Positions 8,649 through 19,657 of a stretch of DNA of 64,000 bases are shown one piece after another. A program made the position numbers and the translations under genes. Within the stretch, counting starts at the first letter, position 1. Each line of letters starts with the position of its first letter. The notes beneath the pieces are model-generated. The model was not told the origin of the DNA. It worked only from the letters and a program-made list of their open reading frames with translations, and made no database searches. This DNA comes from Candidatus Sabulitectum silens (GTDB lineage: Bacteria > Fermentibacterota > Fermentibacteria > Fermentibacterales > JCC-6): assembly GCA_001875255.1 (NCBI GenBank), contig MJAN01000002.1, positions 186,001-250,000 of the forward strand, in the 5' to 3' direction.

Positions 8649-9865
8649 ATGAATACCGCCGCACTGGTACTTATGCTGGCCGCCGTTTCCGTCACCCACG
8701 CCCAGTATCCGGACACATTCCTGGGCTCCCTTTCAATGGGGAACGGGTTCGCCGACATCTGCATCTCTCCAGATGGCGACCGGGCCTACGCGGCGGTGGG
8801 CTTCGGCTTCGCCGCGGTTGTGGATATCCAGGGATACGATGAATTCACCCTTTTACAGCTTCTGCCCATCGATGGAGAGCCCGGAGCGGTTCAGTGCGAT
8901 GAGACCGGTGAAATCCTCTATGTGAGCGATTCTGAGAACGGCCTGGTGCATGTGGTGAACACCGCTTCGCTAACCGTGGAATACTCCTTCCCCACTCAGC
9001 CGGACCCGGTGGACATGCTGCTGGTTCCCGGCCTTCACAGGATATTCCTTTCCCATTCCCAGGGTATGATAACCGTGATAGACACCGAAACCGGCTACCC
9101 CACCGAAGTATTCTGGGCGGGTGAGGCCCTTAACGGCCTCTGCATCACACCGGACGCCACATTTATCTGCGCCCCGGATAATGGAAGCTCACAGGAATCC
9201 GTGATAAACCCCTCAACCGGCTCGGTGAACAGGGTGACCAGCGGAATGGACAGCAGAAGCGCGGCGGTATCCTCCAGCGGATCAAGGCTCTTCCTCTCCT
9301 GTACCGCCTGGAGCATCATCGGCGTGATGAACACCGAAACTCTTTCAATGGAAACAACCATAACATGCCAGGGTTCGGCCCCGGTATGGCTGGCTTCCCT
9401 CCCCGGTCTTCCATTTATCTATGGAGCCCATCCATCGGAAAACCTCCTCAGTGTATATCACACCGAGGATCTGACCCTCCAGGGAACCGTGGATGTGTCC
9501 GGAACACCTTCCCGGATCGCCGTCCACCCAGACGGCGAGAGGCTCTTCGTTGTCTGCGGAGGCGACAACAGGTTAAGGGTCTACGGCTTCGACCCCGAAG
9601 GGTGGAAACCCAGGAAGCCGGGCTTTCTCTGAACCCAGTGCTCTCCCCGGCAATGCTGCCCTCGGTAAGGGTTACCGCAGGTGAAGGGGGGCCGGTTTCC
9701 CTCAGGGGTCACGACCTCACCGGAAGGGTGGTCTGGAGGGGCAACGCCCTTCTGGCACCGGGGGAGTCAAGGAATTTCCAGATAGATCCGGGCTCACCGG
9801 GAGTGGTGTTCGTTACCGCCACCTTCCGTGGAGAGACTCGAAGGATCAGGGTGCTGGCGCTATAG
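8649..9865 (+). CDS. Secreted YVTN-type beta-propeller with C-terminal sorting-like domain
   Basis: About 405 residues. A signal peptide ends ...VSVTHA. Repeats of the YVTN/40-residue propeller type follow (SPDGDRAYAAVGFG, YVSDSENGLVHVVNT, VHPDGERLFVVCGGDN). The frame breaks near 9600. The restored C-terminus, with VSLRGHDLTGRVVW and a GVVFVTA strand, resembles the Ig-like sorting domain of type IX secreted proteins. AGAGGGGG precedes the ATG. It follows the permease by 13 bases, so it may be in the same operon. Ligand unknown. Confidence 0.75.
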
Positions 9866-10525
9866 CCTGAGGCGAAGATAGAGTTCCGAGTCCAGGTTCT
9901 CCCAGCTCTCTACCACCGGTGTTCTGGTGTAGTCAAGGGATGTTCCGAAGATCAGGGAAAGGGGGCCCGGGAGGCTGAACTCCAGTTCACCCACTCCGTT
10001 GGCCACCAGTCCTCCGGTGTCCTCAGGCGGAATGTAGACCCCCCCGGAAATCCACAGAGAGGGCAGCCAGGAGATCTCGGTACTGGCCCAGACGCTGAGA
10101 CTGAGGTAAACGGTCCATTCGTTGGTCCGTCCCTGGTCACCGCTCCATTTTGTGTTCACAAGGCCGGCGCCGGTTTCCGGGGCGAACCATATCCAGGAAG
10201 CCGGCCAGCTCTTCCAGCCAGCGGCCAGATAGGAGCTCACCTGCCATGGGCGCACAGTGAGGGGCTGTCTGTCCCAGCTGCTCCGTCCCCCGGCGTAGAG
10301 GTGCCGTGAGAGGAAATGTTCCGCGGAGAGGGAAGCCCATGCGGTCCGGCGAAGGTCCCTGTCATCCTTGATCTCCGCGGTACCGCTGGTTTCCAGGGTT
10401 ACAGAGCTTCCCCTTTCGCCGTAGTTGAGGGACAGGCTGCCTCCGCCTCCGTAGTTCTGCTCGTCAACATTCCCGCCGGTCCTGGACAGGTTGAGCCAGA
10501 GGCTCCAGTCAATTTTCCGGTTCAT
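9860..10525 (-). CDS. DUF481/YaiO-like outer-membrane barrel, perhaps the end of the TPR protein
   Basis: A 221-residue run of alternating strands rich in Trp, Tyr and Ser, with NLSRTGGNVDEQ near the start and LDSELYLRLRL at the end, resembling DUF481 or YaiO outer-membrane barrels. It has no signal peptide, and its ATG overlaps the stop of the TPR gene upstream. Given the many frame breaks nearby, it may be the C-terminal domain of that protein, as in YaiO-type TPR-barrel proteins. Its stop shares the palindrome CTATAG with the convergent propeller gene. Confidence 0.6.
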   Translation of the reverse strand: MNRKIDWSLWLNLSRTGGNVDEQNYGGGGSLSLNYGERGSSVTLETSGTAEIKDDRDLRRTAWASLSAEHFLSRHLYAGGRSSWDRQPLTVRPWQVSSYLAAGWKSWPASWIWFAPETGAGLVNTKWSGDQGRTNEWTVYLSLSVWASTEISWLPSLWISGGVYIPPEDTGGLVANGVGELEFSLPGPLSLIFGTSLDYTRTPVVESWENLDSELYLRLRL

Positions 10526-12602
10526 GCTCCTTCGCCTGGCCGGGTCATAGCTTTCTCCGGAATGTAGCGAAGCCTGTCTTCTGCGTATCCGTAGCCGGGC
10601 TGTATTCGAAGGGCCTCCAGGTATCTGTCGGCGGCGGCGGATGGATCTCCCCGGTTCTCCTCTATGAGACCCAGGTAACATATGGCGTATACCGACAGGG
10701 GATCCCTGGAAACTACCCCGGAAAGGATGGCCTCCGCGGTGTCCAGGTTGTCGTTGAAAAGGTGGGCTTCCGCAAGGGCCGTGGCCACATCGGGGTTCTC
10801 CGGGTTAGAGGAATACTCTTCGGTGAGCAGGTCTATTGATTCGCGATACATGCCCAGGTCAAAGAAGTAGTTAGCTATGCTCACCGAATGTTCCGGGGTT
10901 CTCAGGGGTGACTCGGCGGCAGCCAGGTAGCAGTCCCCCTGCCTGTCCTTCTCCCCGAGCTCCTCAAAGAGCTCCCCCAGGCTGATAATGTCCCATGGAT
11001 CATCGGGAAGGGGATCCGCTGCAAGGTCAGCGAAGCTGGCGGCCCTGGCCATGAACCCGCCGTAGAGGCGTCCCAGCCGGCTCGCACCCACACGCCGGGG
11101 TAGTCGGCTGACACGGTTCCACGGAGGTTCCGGAACCCGGTATGAGGGCCATCTCCCCCGGCGACCAGCAGTGTATCGCCCCCCCCGTGAAAGACAGCTG
11201 TCCAGGGCGGCAATGGCGGAAGAATCATCCCCGGTCATGGACAGTGACCTTGCCAGCCCCAGCCACCCGGTATAGTCCCCGGGGTCAAGTTCCACCGCCA
11301 TGCGGAAGTACACCGCCGCGGAATCCGGGCGTCCCATTTCCGCCAGTACCGCGGCAAGGCTCCTGGCTATCCAGGGATCCGGTTCCGAAAGGGTTTCCAG
11401 GGCCAGGGAGAACCACCGGGAGGCGGCGGGGAGATTGTCCTGAATTCTGTAGATGTCGCCCCTGCGCTGCCAGCCGTAGAGGTACTGGCCGTCCATCTCC
11501 AGGGCGGTCTGGTAGGCCTCGGAGGCGGAGTCGTACTGCCCCAGGTTCTCACGGACATATCCCAGCTCGCCGTAGAGCCACGGGTCCGGTGAAAGCTGGA
11601 CGCACTTCTCCAGGCTAATTCCGCCGAATGCAGGTCATCGAGGCCCTCGTATACGAAAACAAGCTCCTGCCAGGCCTCGAAGAGATCCGGGGAGAGGTCA
11701 ACCGCCCTTTCCAGGAGCTCCGCGGCTTCCTCCGGGCTGGAGCCGCTTCTCAGTCTTCCAAGGAAAAAGAGTGCATCGGGGTCATCGGGATCAAGCTCCA
11801 GTAACCTCTGGAACAGACTGTCGGCCATTGCCGTGCGTCCCTGGGCGAAAAGCAGCTCCCCAAGCCCCTTGAGGGCCCTCTGATGGTTCGGATCCGTCTC
11901 CAGGATCTCCCTGTAGACCTTGATCGCCCCGCCGTCCATGCCCATGGCCCGGTACAGGGAGGCAAGGTCTGCCAGTGCCGGTGTGTTGGAGGGTTCGAGT
12001 TCGACCACCTCCCTGTAGGCCTCCGCCGCGGCAGAAAGGGAACCCGCCGCCTCCAGGGCCGCGGCATACTGGTGTCTGAGGGGCACGGAGCCCGGCTGAA
12101 AAACCAGGGATTGGCGGGAAACATCCACGGCCATTTCCGGGCTGCCCATATCCATGTATGCCATTGAGAGGGTAAGCCAGGCAGGTCCGAAGGATGAATC
12201 GGCGGCAATGGCCGCCGAGGAATGGTCCACCGCCCCCTGAAGGTCGGTGAGGGAGAGAAGCCAGTAGGCGTAGATCTCGCTGAGCACCGGATCGGTCTCC
12301 CCGGCAAGGATGAAAGCCCTTGAGAACAGGCTGTCCATGAGGACCGTGTCCCGGGACATCCTTACCAGTGCCAGGGCGGTCCAGCCCCGGTGATCGTTGC
12401 TGTCCGCCGCCACGGCGGCCAGTGCCGGGGGAAGGGGATCCCCGCCGCCGCTTCCGAAACGGGAAATGGCCAATGCCGCCAGTTCCCCGGGATCTTCCAT
12501 GGGATCCGCCATGATCGAGGTCATTTCGCTCCAGTTCATGGAGGAATACTCGGCGTACCACAGTGAGGGCCATGCCAGGATCATCAGCAGAAGCGCCGTC
12601 AA
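10522..12602 (-). CDS. Exported tetratricopeptide-repeat protein
   Basis: About 690 residues. A TTG start at 12602 is supported by AAGGAGG seven bases upstream, followed by the signal peptide MTALLLMILAWPSLWYA. At least eight TPR units follow, for example LADLASLYRAMGMDGGAIK, LKGLGELLFAQGRTAMADS and FFLGRLRSGSSPEEAAELL. Frame breaks occur near 11615 and probably near 11178 and 11075, where a run of poorly matching sequence separates good repeats. TPR arrays are protein scaffolds. The context is uppP, lysC and a glycosyltransferase upstream and a barrel downstream. Partner unknown. Confidence 0.75.
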
Positions 12603-12683
12603 AAAACTACCTCCTTACACGCCGCCGGGATCACAGCAGTGCATAGTATCGGCCATGGTCGGTGTTTCTCCAAGGGACACCTC

Positions 12684-13457
12684 TCATGTGAAGAAATGAA
12701 CTGCTATCCCGGCTGCGGCCACCGCCCAGCAGTACCAGGCGAAGCCCGAAGCCTGCCCTTTTTACAAAGCGCACCAGAACCGAGAGGGCAAGGAAACCCA
12801 CCAGGCTGAAACGGCAAAACCTGCAAGCAGTATTCCCGTGGGAACGGTCCACTCCGCAGCGGGGAGCTCTTTCACCGCCGCCCCGGTTATTGCCGGAATG
12901 GCCAGAAGGAAGGAAAACCGTGCCGCCTCCTCCCGGGAGAGTCCAGTGGCCAGCCCGGCGGATATGGTGATCCCTGAACGGGACACACCGGGAAAAAGTG
13001 CAATGGCCTGGGCAAGCCCCACCCTTGCTCCCTGGCCCATGGAAGCCCTTTTATCAGCGGAACCGGAGCCGCCGTTGCCGAAAATGAAAAGGACCCCTCC
13101 GGTGAAGGACAGGGCAAGGGATACGAAGAGAACACTCTGGAAAAGCCCCTCGATGAAGTCCCCCGCAAGGATCCCGAGAACCGCCACCGGAACCGTTGCC
13201 AGGACCAGTGTGAGACAAAGCCTTATGCTGGAGGGATCCCGGCGGACCACCCCGGAGGCAATACCAATAATGTCCCTTCCGTAGAAAAGGAAGACCGCCA
13301 CCAGCGTTCCCAGGTGAAGGATTATGTTGAAGGCCAGTCCGCCGTCGGGGACCTTCATCAGGGAAGAGGCCAGGGCGAGGTGTCCGGAGCTGGAAACGGG
13401 AAGGAACTCCGTAAGCCCCTGTATCAAAGCAAGGAACAATGATTCGGGGTATGTCAT
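12684..13457 (-). CDS. uppP: Undecaprenyl-diphosphate phosphatase
   Basis: Integral membrane phosphatase that recycles the lipid carrier for peptidoglycan and surface glycans. Catalytic signatures QGLTEFLPVSSSGHL and LFPGVSRSGITISAGL are both intact. Length about 258 residues, normal. Two frame breaks near the C-terminus (about 12806 and 12748) must be bridged to reach the final helix AWYCWAVAAAGIAVHFFT and the stop at 12684. The start overlaps the lysC stop (ATGA). Confidence 0.93.
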
Positions 13458-14644
13458 TCTATGAACTCCCTGTGCAGTTCACCAAGGGCGATATCCCGGC
13501 GGTCAAGCCTACCAGGCGCTTATGGTGGCATGGGAGTCAACCGTTTGCAGGGCATCGGTACCCGCCCGGTGGAGGGCTTCGCAGAACCTCGCCATGACGC
13601 CCCTGAGGCCGTGCATGCCGGCTCCCACGATGGACACCTTCACACAGGGACTCACCGTGGTGTACTCAAGGCCCATGGAATCCAGAAGGATCCCCACAGC
13701 GCCGGCTGAATCAACTGGAACGGTGAAGGAGACGGTGCACCGGTGTACACTGAACATGTCCATGGATACGCCGCTGTCCGCAACGCTTCTGAAAAGCCCG
13801 GCGAAGAAGGCGGAGGGGCTTCCGGAGCCCTGGACGGTGAAGCCGGTCACCACGGGACCGGAGGCTACTCCGACAATGTATCTGGTGTCCTCCAGGGCTC
13901 GGGAAGAACATCGGTGACCACCTCTCCAGTGGCGAAGGACCGCACCCTGAGGGTGAGTCCCGCGGAAAGAGCCGCCTCCGCCGCCCTGGGGTGCACAACC
14001 TTCGCACCCTGCCATGCCATCTGTCTGAGGTCCTCGGCGGAGATCCTCTTTATCCTTTTTGCCGAGGGTACTTTGTCCGGGTCGGCGGTGAAGACCGAAT
14101 CCACGGTCTTGAAGAGCATTACCTCTTCGGCCTTAAGGGCCACGCCCAGGACCACCGCTGTGGTGTCGGTCCCCCCCCTGCCCAGTGTGTTCAGGTGCCC
14201 CATCGGGGCCTGGCCCTGGAAACCGGCTATGACCACCGCGCGGTTTTCCTCCAGGCAATCGTCTATCCTGGCCGTATCCACGCTCACAATCCTTGCGTCG
14301 CCGGAGACGCCGTCGGTGGATATCCCTGCTTCCCATCCGGTAAGGGCCTCCGCGGGGATCCCTGCATCCCTCAGGGCGGCGGCCATGATAATAGCGCTTA
14401 TGACCTCACCGCAGGCCATCAGCCTGTCCTTCTCAAGGCTGGTGGATTCCCCGGGCAGAAGGCCCAGCAGGGTATCCGTGGCATAGGGGTCGCCCCGGCG
14501 CCCCATGGCGGAAACCACCACCACCAGCCGGTCGGTTTCCTCCAGTAGTTTCCCGCAGTGGTCCACCGCCCGTTCTCTGTTCTCTTCGGTTTCCAGGCTG
14601 GTTCCGCCGAACTTGGCAACCACCAGCTTCTTTCTCTCAGCCAA
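13454..14644 (-). CDS. lysC: Aspartate kinase
   Basis: Phosphorylates aspartate, the first step to lysine, threonine and methionine. KFGGTSLE is the nucleotide-binding start, GRGGTDTTAVVLG lies in the kinase domain, and two ACT domains follow, ending near QTVDSHATISA. Length about 397 residues, typical of monofunctional enzymes. Frame breaks near 13905 and 13508 are bridged; the second restores an ending DRRDIALGELHREFIE. It overlaps both neighbours by a few bases. Confidence 0.93.
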
Positions 14645-15707
14645 GACCCTTCTCCTTATGATTGGCCGCGGTTTCCGCGAGGTTCGTGAATTCCCTGGCG
14701 GTATCCGCCCATGTATAAAGGCTTTCAGCCCTTTTCAGACAACTTTCGGACATTCTCTCCCTGAGCTTCGCCCCGGTTATAAGCTCCCGAAGACGAAGGG
14801 CGCACAGAGCGGCGTCCCCCGGGGGAACAAGGAACCCCTCCACCCCGTCCTCAACTATTTCCGGAACCGCCCCGGCCCCGGCGGCCACCACCGGCATCCC
14901 GGACTGAAGTGCCTCGGCCACCGCCATTCCGTAGCCCTCCCACCGGGACATATTGGCGAGTATGTGACCGTTACTGTAAAAACCTCGAAGTTCCTCCTGT
15001 GTCAGGTGGCCATGGAGGGATACCCTTCCGGATATCCCCGATGAGCCAGCCAGTTCCCTCACCCGGCTGGCGTAGCCGGGATCGGCGGATTCGTCGCCAA
15101 GGATATGAAGCCGGAAGCTGAGGTCTTCCAGCCGGGCGCAGCTCTCCACCAGGGTCAGCTGATCCTTCCTGGGACAGAGGGTGCCCACGGAAAGTATTTT
15201 CACCGGTGTCTCCCGAAGCCCGTAGGGTGTAACGGGAAAGGGAGTGTAGCCCGGGGGTATCACAGCCATTTTCCAATGGGGATCCCCAGGGAAGCCACAT
15301 CCCTGGCTGTGCTTTCGCTGTTCACCCAGATCCTGTCCCCGGCGCCAAGGAACCATCTGACAATGCGCCTCCGGCCCCCTGAAACGCCCTGGTCCCGGTC
15401 GTGCCACTCGAGGTGATGCACCATGTACAGAACCGGAAGCTTTTTCAGGGTGAGAAGCAGGCGTAGGGGGAACATGAAACTGTAGCTCTTGCTCACGATG
15501 AGGAGGTCCGGGGGGTGTTTCAGAATATGCCCCAGAACGTGCAGCGACCCCGGAGCCTTGAACCCCGCACCCCGGGCGGCACAGTTCTCCAGTGAAGGGC
15601 GGAAACGGTGTGGCCGGCCTTTTCCAGGGCCTTCACCATTCTGAAGTTGAAGGCGTAGCCCCTGTGCTGTGGTCCCGCAAACCGAGCATTACGAAAGTTA
15701 TCTTCAA
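14637..15707 (-). CDS. Glycosyltransferase, GT4 family
   Basis: About 357 residues with the GT-B fold. The C-terminal half is clean: SVGTLCPRKDQLTLVE, ILANMSRWEGYGMAVAEAL (the donor-binding EGYG with E.AL) and GAVPEIVEDGVEGFLV. TTG at 15707 gives the typical opening MKITFVMLG with GAGGGGG just upstream. At least three frame breaks lie in the N-terminal half (about 15690, 15570-15510 and 15285). It is the first gene of the lysC-uppP operon and overlaps lysC by eight bases. Acceptor unknown. Confidence 0.82.
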
Positions 15708-15744
15708 TGGACCCCCTCTTCCGGGCTTTCTCCCGGGACTGCAA

Positions 15745-15773
15745 AGTATAGCCAAGCGGCGGATTAAAGTCAC
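15745..15773 (-). promoter_or_regulatory. Sigma70-type promoter of the GT-lysC-uppP operon
   Basis: GTGACT (15768-15773) and TATACT (15745-15750) are separated by 17 bases on the minus strand. The predicted leader of about 30 bases contains a CCGGG/CCCGG stem just before the ribosome-binding site. Confidence 0.65.
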
Positions 15774-15855
15774 ATTATCCCTGTGCCCCCCTGCTCCACG
15801 GTTCCGTGCTGACCGGTTATGTTTCAGGGGTACCGGAAGAAGGAGGGATCAGGTC

Positions 15856-17120
15856 TTGTCAGGGAAACATGTATGCATGGTGGTGAAGAACCGCCTGTCC
15901 ACAGACGCAAGGGTAAAGAAGGAGGCCGCAGCCCTGGCAGGGGACGGCTGGAGGGTAACGGTGATCGCAATGCCGGAAAAGGGTTCCCCGGAAAGGGAAA
16001 CCCGTGGAGGCATAGGGATAATCAGGCCCCCGGTTTATTCCCCACGGAAGCAGAGGCTCAGAGAAAGGGTTTCCGGAGCCTCCGGCCCGGAAGACCCCTC
16101 ACTCAGGGCCAGGGTTCTTCGAGGAATAAGGAAGGATCCCCTGAGAAGGTTCGTGGCAGACCTGCAGAGGGACATCCCCTGGGAACTGAGGCTGCGAAGG
16201 GCCGCCATTGAAACAGGGGCCGATGTCTACCATGCCCACGACCTCGACACACTTGAGATATGCGGCATTGCCGCTGAAAGCACCGGCGCCGGTCTTGTCT
16301 ACGACAGCCACGAGCTGTGGCTGGAGTCATCCAGGTTCCTGATCGCCACCAATCCCCTCAACCGTCTCCGTCTTCGGCGGATCGAAGGCCGCTATCTTCC
16401 CCGGGCGGATGCCGTGATCGCCGTTACCCCCCTAAGGGGGCGGGAGATGCGGAGGATGTACCCGGCAATGAAAAGGCTGGAGATAATAGAGAACGCCCCG
16501 GAGATACTCTCGGAGCCCCCGGCCCCGGGGAGGCTTCGCAGGATGACCGGCATAGAGGACGACAGGCTGATAGCCCTTTATCAGGGGGTTCTCTGCCTGA
16601 AAGGGGCCTGGAGGAACTCCTGGCCGCCGCGGGGATGTGCCGTCGCCGGGATGTCATGTTCGTTATAGTGGGCATGGATTCCTGGAACGGAACCCTCCAG
16701 AGGATGGCCCGGGATGCCGGTCTATCGGACAGGGTGGTGTTCCTTCCCCCGGTACCCTCCGAGGAGCTGCCGGAACTCACCGTGGACGCCGACATGGGCT
16801 TCATACTCTTCCAGAACACATGCCTGAACCATTACTACTCCCTGCCCAACAAGCTCTACGAGTACATGATGGCGGCGGTGCCCGTGATCGCCAGCGATTT
16901 TCCGGAACTGAGCAGGGTGATAGGGGAAACAGGCTGCGGCATTACCGTTGACCCGGAGTCCCCCGGGGCAATATCCTCAGCTGTGGACTCCCTGGCGGCG
17001 GACCCCGATGGAAGGCGTGCCATGGCCGCCGCGGGAAGGTCCGCGGCCCTGGAGGTTTACAACTGGGAGCCACAGAAGGAGAAACTCATGGAACTCTACA
17101 GTGAGCTGGCGGAACGGTGA
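15856..17120 (+). CDS. Glycosyltransferase, GT4 family
   Basis: About 421 residues. A TTG start at 15856 is proposed from GGAGG nine bases upstream; it gives MSGKHVCMVVKNRLSTDARV, the usual opening of this subfamily. DVYHAHDLDTLE, VYDSHELWLES, GFILFQNTCLNHYYSLPNKL and EYMMAAVPVIAS are typical acceptor- and donor-site segments. The frame breaks near 16600. The stop overlaps the next start as GTGA. It is the first of three coupled transferases, probably building one oligosaccharide. Confidence 0.83.
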
Positions 17121-18384
17121 AAAAAAGGCGATACTCCTCACCTATACCTTCCCCCCGCTTTCCACCGGAGGGACTCCGGTGGTACTCAACATGTGCCGCT
17201 ACCTTCCGGATTACCAGTGGGAGATCATTCCCGTAACCGTAAAGAACCCCAGGGGGATGGGCCTCGACGACACCCTTCTTCAGGAGGTGCCCGGGAACAC
17301 CAGGGTGGTGAGGGTTCCCCACGGGAAAAAAACCCCGCCGTTAAAGACCTCCCCGGATGCAGAAAGTGGTTTCCTCGGCAGGGCCCTGGGATTCCTGGCC
17401 CACAACTATGTTCTCGTACCGGACAGGCTGATAACCTGGAAAGCCAGGGTGATGCCGGTCCTGGAGGACCTCATCCGGCGGGAACGGCCCCACTGCATGA
17501 TCTCCTTCGGCCCCCACCATTCCCTGCACCTCATAGCCCGCTCCGCCTGCAGAAGGACCGCTCTTCCCCACATCCCCTATTTCGGGGATCTGTGGCTGGC
17601 GGACAGCTATGTGGAGTGGCCAAGCCGGATCAACCGATTCATTGAGGGGCTTCAGGAGAGATCCGTGGTTTCCTCCGCCCGGGGCATCATAGCCACCACC
17701 GAGGGCTCCGCCGGCTATTTCGTCAACCGCTACGGCCAACGCTGCCCACCCACCCATGTGGCGGAGAACGCCTACGATCCCCGCCGGTTTCCCCAACCAG
17801 CCCCCCCCGCAGAGCGGGGCGAGCATCTAACCGCCGGCTGGACCGGGAATTTCTTCGCCCGGCAGTCCCCGGATGAGCTCCTGAGGGGCCTTGAAATGTT
17901 CTACGGCAGGAACCCCGATTCCCTGCTCCGGTTCAGAATGGCCGGGGGTATCGATGACAAATCCCTCCGCCTGCTTGATAAGGCCCCCCTTGCAGGTAAG
18001 GTCACCCATGAGGGTCGCCTCCCCTGGAAGGATGTCCCCGGCTTCCAGAGGAGCTGCGACATACTGGTGACATGCCTGAACCCACGCAGGGGAAGTGAGC
18101 TGAAGAACTCCAGCAAGACCGCCGAGTACCTCATTTCCGGAAGGGCGGTGCTGGCCATCGCCCCCGAGGGCGACATGACCGAAAGGATCAGGGACTACGG
18201 CCGGGGTTACACGGTGGAACCCAGGGCGGACGAGATAGCCCTTGGCCTTGAGAACATCGAGTACCAGTGGAAAACCTCCTCCCTCAGCCTTCCAGCGGAT
18301 TTCCGGTCCATCGAGGAAAAATTCTCCGCGGTGAGGGTAATGAAGAGGCTCGCCGCCTTTCTCAGCGAAATGGCCGCCCCGTGA
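17117..18384 (+). CDS. Glycosyltransferase, GT4-like
   Basis: About 422 residues. GTG at 17117 overlaps the previous stop (GTGA). The A-run at 17119-17126 appears one base short, and adding it gives MKKKAILLTYTFPPLSTGGT, the usual opening. The GT-B middle holds HCMISFGPHHSLHL, and the C-terminal donor domain has AGWTGNFFA and TAEYLISGRAVLAIAP. After the start the frame is intact. Translationally coupled to both neighbours. Confidence 0.8.
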
Positions 18385-19585
18385 GGATACTCTATGTGCT
18401 GGGATTCCTCCCCACCTATGTAAAACGGGAGATAGAGGCCCTGTCCGCCGGTGGACACAGGATAAGGGTGCTCCTGCCGGAGAAAAGGGCCCAAAGGCAG
18501 ACCGACGGCCACTGGCGAAGGATAATCCGCGACCCCGGGGGAGCGGCGTGAGTACCGAAAGGGTGATGCCCTTCCGCCTCTTCACCGCCCATGCGTCAGG
18601 CCTTGTCGCTCCATTTATCCGTGGTATCAGGTTTCCGGGCCATCTGCTCAGGGCCCTGAAAAACCGGGAGTTCCGCTACTTCCTCACCGCCAGTGAAACC
18701 CTCAGGACTCTTCCCAGGGGCTGGAAACCCCATGTGATACACGCCCATTTCGCCGGGGACCAGGCCCACATAGCCGCCAGCCTGGCCTCCATTCTAGGGG
18801 TTCCCTATACCGTTACCACCCACGCCACGGACATCTTCGTTCCCAGGAACGGGAAGAGGCTCCGGAGGGTTCTCTCAGGGGCCGGGGCCGTTTTCACCAT
18901 CTCCGAATACAACCGGACCTACATGGAGGAGAATGGCATTTTCAGCGGAGGCGCCATTGTGGCGAAGCTGGGGATCCACCTCCCCTCCCTTCCGAAGCGA
19001 AGGCCCACCAATGGTCCCCCGGTTGCCGTGTGCACCGCCAGCGGCCTTGTGGAGAAGAAGGGTGTGGACATACTTCTGGAGGCCGCTGGCCTGCTGAGGG
19101 AAGAATATCCCTCCCTGCGGTTCACAGTGATAGGCTCCGACCCCGGCGAGGGGCTTCTCGCTGAATACAGGGAAAGGGCCCGGGATCTCCCGGTGGACTT
19201 CACCGGTACACTGCCATCAAATGAGACCATGGATATCCTGGCCGGCGCCTCCATGTTCGTACTGCCCTGCGTCAGGGCCGGAAACGGCGACCTCGACGGC
19301 ATTCCGGTCTCCCTGATGGAGGCCATGGGCATTGGCCTTCCATCGGTCTCCACCCGTGTCTCCGGCATACCTGAACTCATAGAGCACGGCCAGAGCGGGC
19401 TTCTGGCGGAACCGGGCTCCGGTGAGGACCTTGCCCGAATGATAAGACAGATCCTTGAAAACCCCGAGGAGGCCCGGAAAATGGGCCTTGCGGGAAGGGA
19501 AAAGGTTCAGAGGCAGCACTCCGCCCAGGGTGCCGCCGCTGTGCTGGAAAACACGTTTAAAGCCATCCGTAAATTTGACAAATAG
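18381..19585 (+). CDS. Glycosyltransferase, GT4 family
   Basis: About 401 residues. GTG at 18381 overlaps the previous stop (GTGA) and opens MRILYVLGFLPTYVKREIEA. VIHAHFAGDQAHIAA, CTASGLVEKKGVDILLEA, PVSLMEAMGIGLPSVSTRVSGIPELI and GLLAEP are classical GT4 segments. The frame breaks near 18536 in a CCCC/GGGGG run. The last ten codons lie inside a 30-base sequence that recurs exactly at 28296. Confidence 0.87.
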
Positions 19586-19587
19586 AT
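19558..19587. repeat. 30-base exact repeat, copy 1
   Basis: A 30-base sequence (core CCGTAAATTTGACAAATAG) is identical to 28296-28325. This copy covers the last codons and stop of a glycosyltransferase gene. It includes TTGACA on the plus strand and TTGTCA on the minus strand. No third copy was noticed in the window. Confidence 0.9.
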
Positions 19588-19657
19588 TGCGTAAATTAAA
19601 GAAGCATAACAATTTAAGCATGACCCGCCAAACGGAAAAAACCGGGAGACTGAATGA

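Noticed and set aside
13743-14486. Long open frame on the plus strand across lysC
   Set aside because: It is the shadow of the aspartate kinase gene, whose motifs are clear on the minus strand.
17827-18585. Long minus-strand frame opposite two glycosyltransferase genes
   Set aside because: Low-complexity, proline- and glycine-rich product with no ribosome-binding site; the plus-strand genes have conserved motifs here.
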